A stretch of 7,482 nucleotides of DNA from Comamonadaceae bacterium (lineage in GTDB: Bacteria > Pseudomonadota > Gammaproteobacteria > Burkholderiales > Burkholderiaceae_C). Under the pieces are notes generated by a model, which was not told the origin of the DNA, searched no databases, and was given only the letters and a program-made list of their open reading frames with translations. The stretch spans positions 1 to 7,482 of the forward strand of contig CANLWQ010000095.1 of NCBI GenBank assembly GCA_947494405.1. Direction: 5' to 3'. The position numbers and the translations under genes are program-made. This document shows, in pieces, positions 5,761-7,482 of the stretch (positions within the stretch are counted from its first letter, which is position 1; every line of letters begins with the position of its first letter).

Positions 5761-6684
5761 ATGAAGCTTTTTTACGCCGCTACCCACATCCAAACCTTGC
5801 CTGCAGGTCACCGGTTTCCTATGGGTAAATATGAGCTTTTACGCCAGAGGTTGGCGGCTGAAATGCCGCAATTGAGCCTGCAATCGGCCGATCTTGCCAG
5901 CGAAGGCGAGTTGGCGCTGGTTCACACCCCCTTATATATAGAGCAAGTATTTCAAGGCAGTCTGCCCCCTGCAGCCCAGCGCGAAATTGGTTTTCCTTGG
6001 TCGCAAGGCATGGTTGAGCGGGCGCGGCGATCGGTGGGCGCCACCATCATGGCGGCCCGGATCGCATTCAAAGAGGGGGTTGCTGCCAATTTGGCGGGCG
6101 GCACCCACCATGCCTATGCCGATAAAGGCGGCGGGTTTTGCGTTTTCAACGATGTGGCGGTGGCGGCGCGTTTGATGCAAGCCGAGTGGGCGCGCCATCA
6201 GCGGCGAGCCTTGCAAGTGGCGGTGATTGATTTGGATGTGCACCAAGGCAATGGCACGGCGCATATTTTTCGCGATGACCCGTCGGTGTTCACCTTGTCT
6301 ATGCATGGCGCCAAAAACTTCCCGTTTCGCAAAGAGGCCAGCGATATCGACATTGAATTGCCTGACGGCTGCAGCGATGCCCCATATTCAGAGGCTTTAG
6401 ACAAGGCTTTGGGTGAGTTGCGCGACCGCTGCGCGCCGGATTTGATTTTTTACCTCGCAGGTGCAGACCCCCACGAGGGCGACCGTTTGGGGCGACTGAA
6501 CTTGAGCTTTGCAGGTCTGCAACAACGCGACCAGCGTGTGCTGGCTTGGGCGAGGCAGCGGCGCATTCCGCTGGCCATGGCCATGGCCGGAGGTTATGGC
6601 CGGCAGATGGAGGACACGGTGCAGGTGCAGAGGAATACCTTCGCCCAAGCGCTGCAGGCTTGGCAAGACTGGCAAAATCAATAG
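5761..6684 (+). CDS. Histone deacetylase family zinc hydrolase (class IV / HDAC11-like)
   Basis: This 307-aa zinc-dependent amide hydrolase belongs to the arginase/deacetylase superfamily, which removes acyl groups from lysine or polyamine nitrogens. It has the tandem catalytic histidines GGTHHAY (H116, H117), the channel GGGFCVFND (F126), and the metal motif IDLDVHQGNG (zinc ligands D159 and H161). The third zinc ligand is in AGADPHEGD (D236), and the transition-state Tyr is in AGGYG (Y279). All catalytic residues are present. The single-Tyr AGGYG and compact length fit the class IV-like bacterial branch better than AcuC or the acetylpolyamine hydrolases. The ATG at 5761 directly follows an in-frame TAA and gives the family's usual N-terminus (KLFYAATH...GHRFPMGKYELL), but the Shine-Dalgarno is poor. 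It heads a unit with the thioesterase and nitroreductase. The true substrate cannot be told from sequence. Confidence 0.93.
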   Translation: MKLFYAATHIQTLPAGHRFPMGKYELLRQRLAAEMPQLSLQSADLASEGELALVHTPLYIEQVFQGSLPPAAQREIGFPWSQGMVERARRSVGATIMAARIAFKEGVAANLAGGTHHAYADKGGGFCVFNDVAVAARLMQAEWARHQRRALQVAVIDLDVHQGNGTAHIFRDDPSVFTLSMHGAKNFPFRKEASDIDIELPDGCSDAPYSEALDKALGELRDRCAPDLIFYLAGADPHEGDRLGRLNLSFAGLQQRDQRVLAWARQRRIPLAMAMAGGYGRQMEDTVQVQRNTFAQALQAWQDWQNQ

Positions 6685-6686
6685 TT

Positions 6687-7136
6687 ATGACGTCTTCCAC
6701 ACCTGCTCGCGCACAAGCCCACAACCGCGAGATTTACAAAACCTTTCGCCGCATCACCACGCGTTGGCTGGACAACGATGCTTACGGGCATGTGAACAAT
6801 GTTGTTTACTACCACTGGTTCGACACGGTGGTGAACGCGCATTTGATCGAGCACGGGGTGCTCGACATAACGAACGGCGAAACCATAGGCTTGGTGGTGG
6901 AGACGCATTGCAATTACTTTTCATCATTGGCGTTTCCGCAAAATGTGGATGCGGGCTTGCGGGTCACGCGCATTGGCGCCTCAAGTGTGCGTTATGAAGT
7001 TGGCTTGTTTGCCGAAGGTGCGGCGCAAACCGCAGCCCATGGGCATTTTGTCCATGTGTATGTGGACAGCCAAACCCGCCGCCCCGTAAGCACCTTGCCC
7101 GCACCTTTGTTACAAGTTTTACAGGACCTCGCATGA
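6687..7136 (+). CDS. Acyl-CoA thioesterase, 4-hydroxybenzoyl-CoA thioesterase (hotdog) family
   Basis: The predicted cytoplasmic enzyme hydrolyses acyl-CoA thioesters to free acid and CoA. The 149-aa chain fits a single hotdog domain. The key motif TRWLDNDAYGHVNNVVYY (residues 25-42) contains the D-x-x-GHVNN signature of the YbgC/FadM/4-HBT group. D31 corresponds to the family's catalytic Asp, and it precedes the long central helix. The middle segment (VVETHCNYFSSLAFP) and the later strand ending in HGHFVHVYVD are also typical. The frame runs upstream to an ATG at 6546 inside the deacylase gene, but those residues are a Gly/His/Ala-rich shadow of that gene, so I chose the ATG at 6687. It begins two bases after the deacylase TAG and overlaps the nitroreductase start by four bases (ATGA), implying coupled translation. 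Chain-length preference is unknown. Confidence 0.92.
   Translation: MTSSTPARAQAHNREIYKTFRRITTRWLDNDAYGHVNNVVYYHWFDTVVNAHLIEHGVLDITNGETIGLVVETHCNYFSSLAFPQNVDAGLRVTRIGASSVRYEVGLFAEGAAQTAAHGHFVHVYVDSQTRRPVSTLPAPLLQVLQDLA
7123..7126 (+). promoter_or_regulatory. Ribosome binding site of the nitroreductase gene
   Basis: AGGA lies six bases before the ATG at 7133, within the end of the thioesterase gene. With the ATGA overlap it supports this start. Confidence 0.65.
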
Positions 7137-7482
7137 CCAACGCTGTTGACCAAGCCATCACTACCCGCATGTCGGCCAGAGCCTTTACCTCGCAGCCTGT
7201 GCCGCGTGAGGTGCTGACGCAGTTACTCGAACTCGCCGCTCGCGCGCCTTCGGGAACCAACACCCAGCCGTGGAAGGTGTATGTGCTGCAAGGCCAAAGC
7301 CGAGACAGCTTGGTTGAAAAGGTGTGCGCTGCCCACGATGCAATTCGCGCCGACCCCGACATGGCCAAAGAATACCGCGAAGCCTACGATTACTACCCCG
7401 AAAAATGGGTCAGCCCCTTCATCGACCGCCGCCGCGAAAATGGCTGGAGCCTTTATGGCTTGCTCGGTATTGGCAAGGGCGA
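7133..7482 (+). CDS. Nitroreductase family FMN oxidoreductase (C-terminus cut by window edge)
   Basis: Members of this family are FMN-bound, usually dimeric oxidoreductases that use NAD(P)H to reduce nitroaromatics, quinones or enones; natural substrates are often unknown. My translation from the ATG at 7133 stays open for 116 codons to the right edge, about half of a usual 220-aa protein. The N-terminal phosphate-binding TTRMSARAFTSQPVP (residues 10-24) and the FMN-contact ARAPSGTNTQPWKVYVL (residues 38-54) are clear. The downstream YDYYPEKWVSPFIDRRR and GWSLYGLLGIGKG are characteristic of the long Burkholderiales branch of the family. The start overlaps the thioesterase stop by four bases and has its own AGGA. 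The C-terminal half with the remaining FMN contacts is outside the window, so completeness cannot be checked. Confidence 0.93.
   Translation, partial: MTNAVDQAITTRMSARAFTSQPVPREVLTQLLELAARAPSGTNTQPWKVYVLQGQSRDSLVEKVCAAHDAIRADPDMAKEYREAYDYYPEKWVSPFIDRRRENGWSLYGLLGIGKG

Noticed and set aside
6571..6592. Repeated GGCCAT units forming palindromes
   Set aside because: They encode the Leu-Ala-Met-Ala-Met-Ala run leading to the catalytic AGGYG of the deacylase. Alternating Ala and Met codons explain them.
6546..6686. Upstream extension of the thioesterase by 47 residues
   Set aside because: It overlaps the deacylase gene out of frame and is His/Gly/Ala-rich shadow sequence with no hotdog-family match.
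6299..6724. Minus-strand open frame of 141 codons opposite the deacylase gene
   Set aside because: It overlaps conserved deacylase metal-site coding, is Pro/Arg/Ser-rich, and has no support as a protein.
1..7482. Mobile element, CRISPR, tRNA, toxin-antitoxin or defence system
   Set aside because: No repeat array, transposase or integrase motif, tRNA-like cloverleaf, or small paired genes were found; all genes fit ordinary housekeeping or metabolic families.

Overview
This window looks like chromosomal DNA of a betaproteobacterium in the order Burkholderiales, probably a Comamonadaceae-type freshwater organism. The evidence is moderate-to-high G+C with GC-rich third positions, a polyhydroxyalkanoate (PHA) phasin of the Burkholderiales type, and protein motifs that match that order. 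This assignment is an inference from gene style; no rRNA or other phylogenetic marker except a partial dnaG is present.

Layout. Positions 1-3942 are three head-to-tail genes on the minus strand, read from right to left. They are a short-chain dehydrogenase that resembles 3-hydroxyacyl-CoA dehydrogenase type 2, a secreted gamma-glutamyltransferase (GTG start abutting the preceding stop), and the N-terminal three quarters of DNA primase DnaG, which starts one base after the ggt stop and runs off the left edge. A 74-bp divergent spacer separates this unit from a plus-strand patatin-like lipoprotein (4017-4934). A strong hairpin terminator sits in the tail-to-tail gap between the patatin gene and a minus-strand phasin (4994-5539). 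The phasin has the best readable regulatory region in the window: a TTGATT/TATACT promoter flanked by two related TGC-rich inverted repeats, the likely operators of a PHA-sensing repressor such as PhaR. On the other side of this 221-bp spacer, a plus-strand unit begins. It contains a class IV-like histone-deacetylase-family hydrolase, a hotdog acyl-CoA thioesterase (2-base gap), and a nitroreductase (4-base overlap, cut by the right edge).

How the genes fit together. Several products act on acyl groups: the 3-hydroxyacyl-CoA-type dehydrogenase, the patatin lipid hydrolase, the PHA granule coat protein, the thioesterase, and possibly the deacylase. This suggests a neighbourhood concerned with storage lipid and acyl-CoA metabolism, with primase linked in by operon structure. 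The shared theme is an inference; none of the genes is direct evidence of a new system.

No mobile element, CRISPR array, tRNA or rRNA was recognised. Genes cover almost the whole window and no gene-free stretch exceeds 300 bp. The most notable observations are the paired operators around the phasin promoter, the coupling of dnaG to a fatty-acid dehydrogenase/ggt unit, and the class IV-type deacylase operon.
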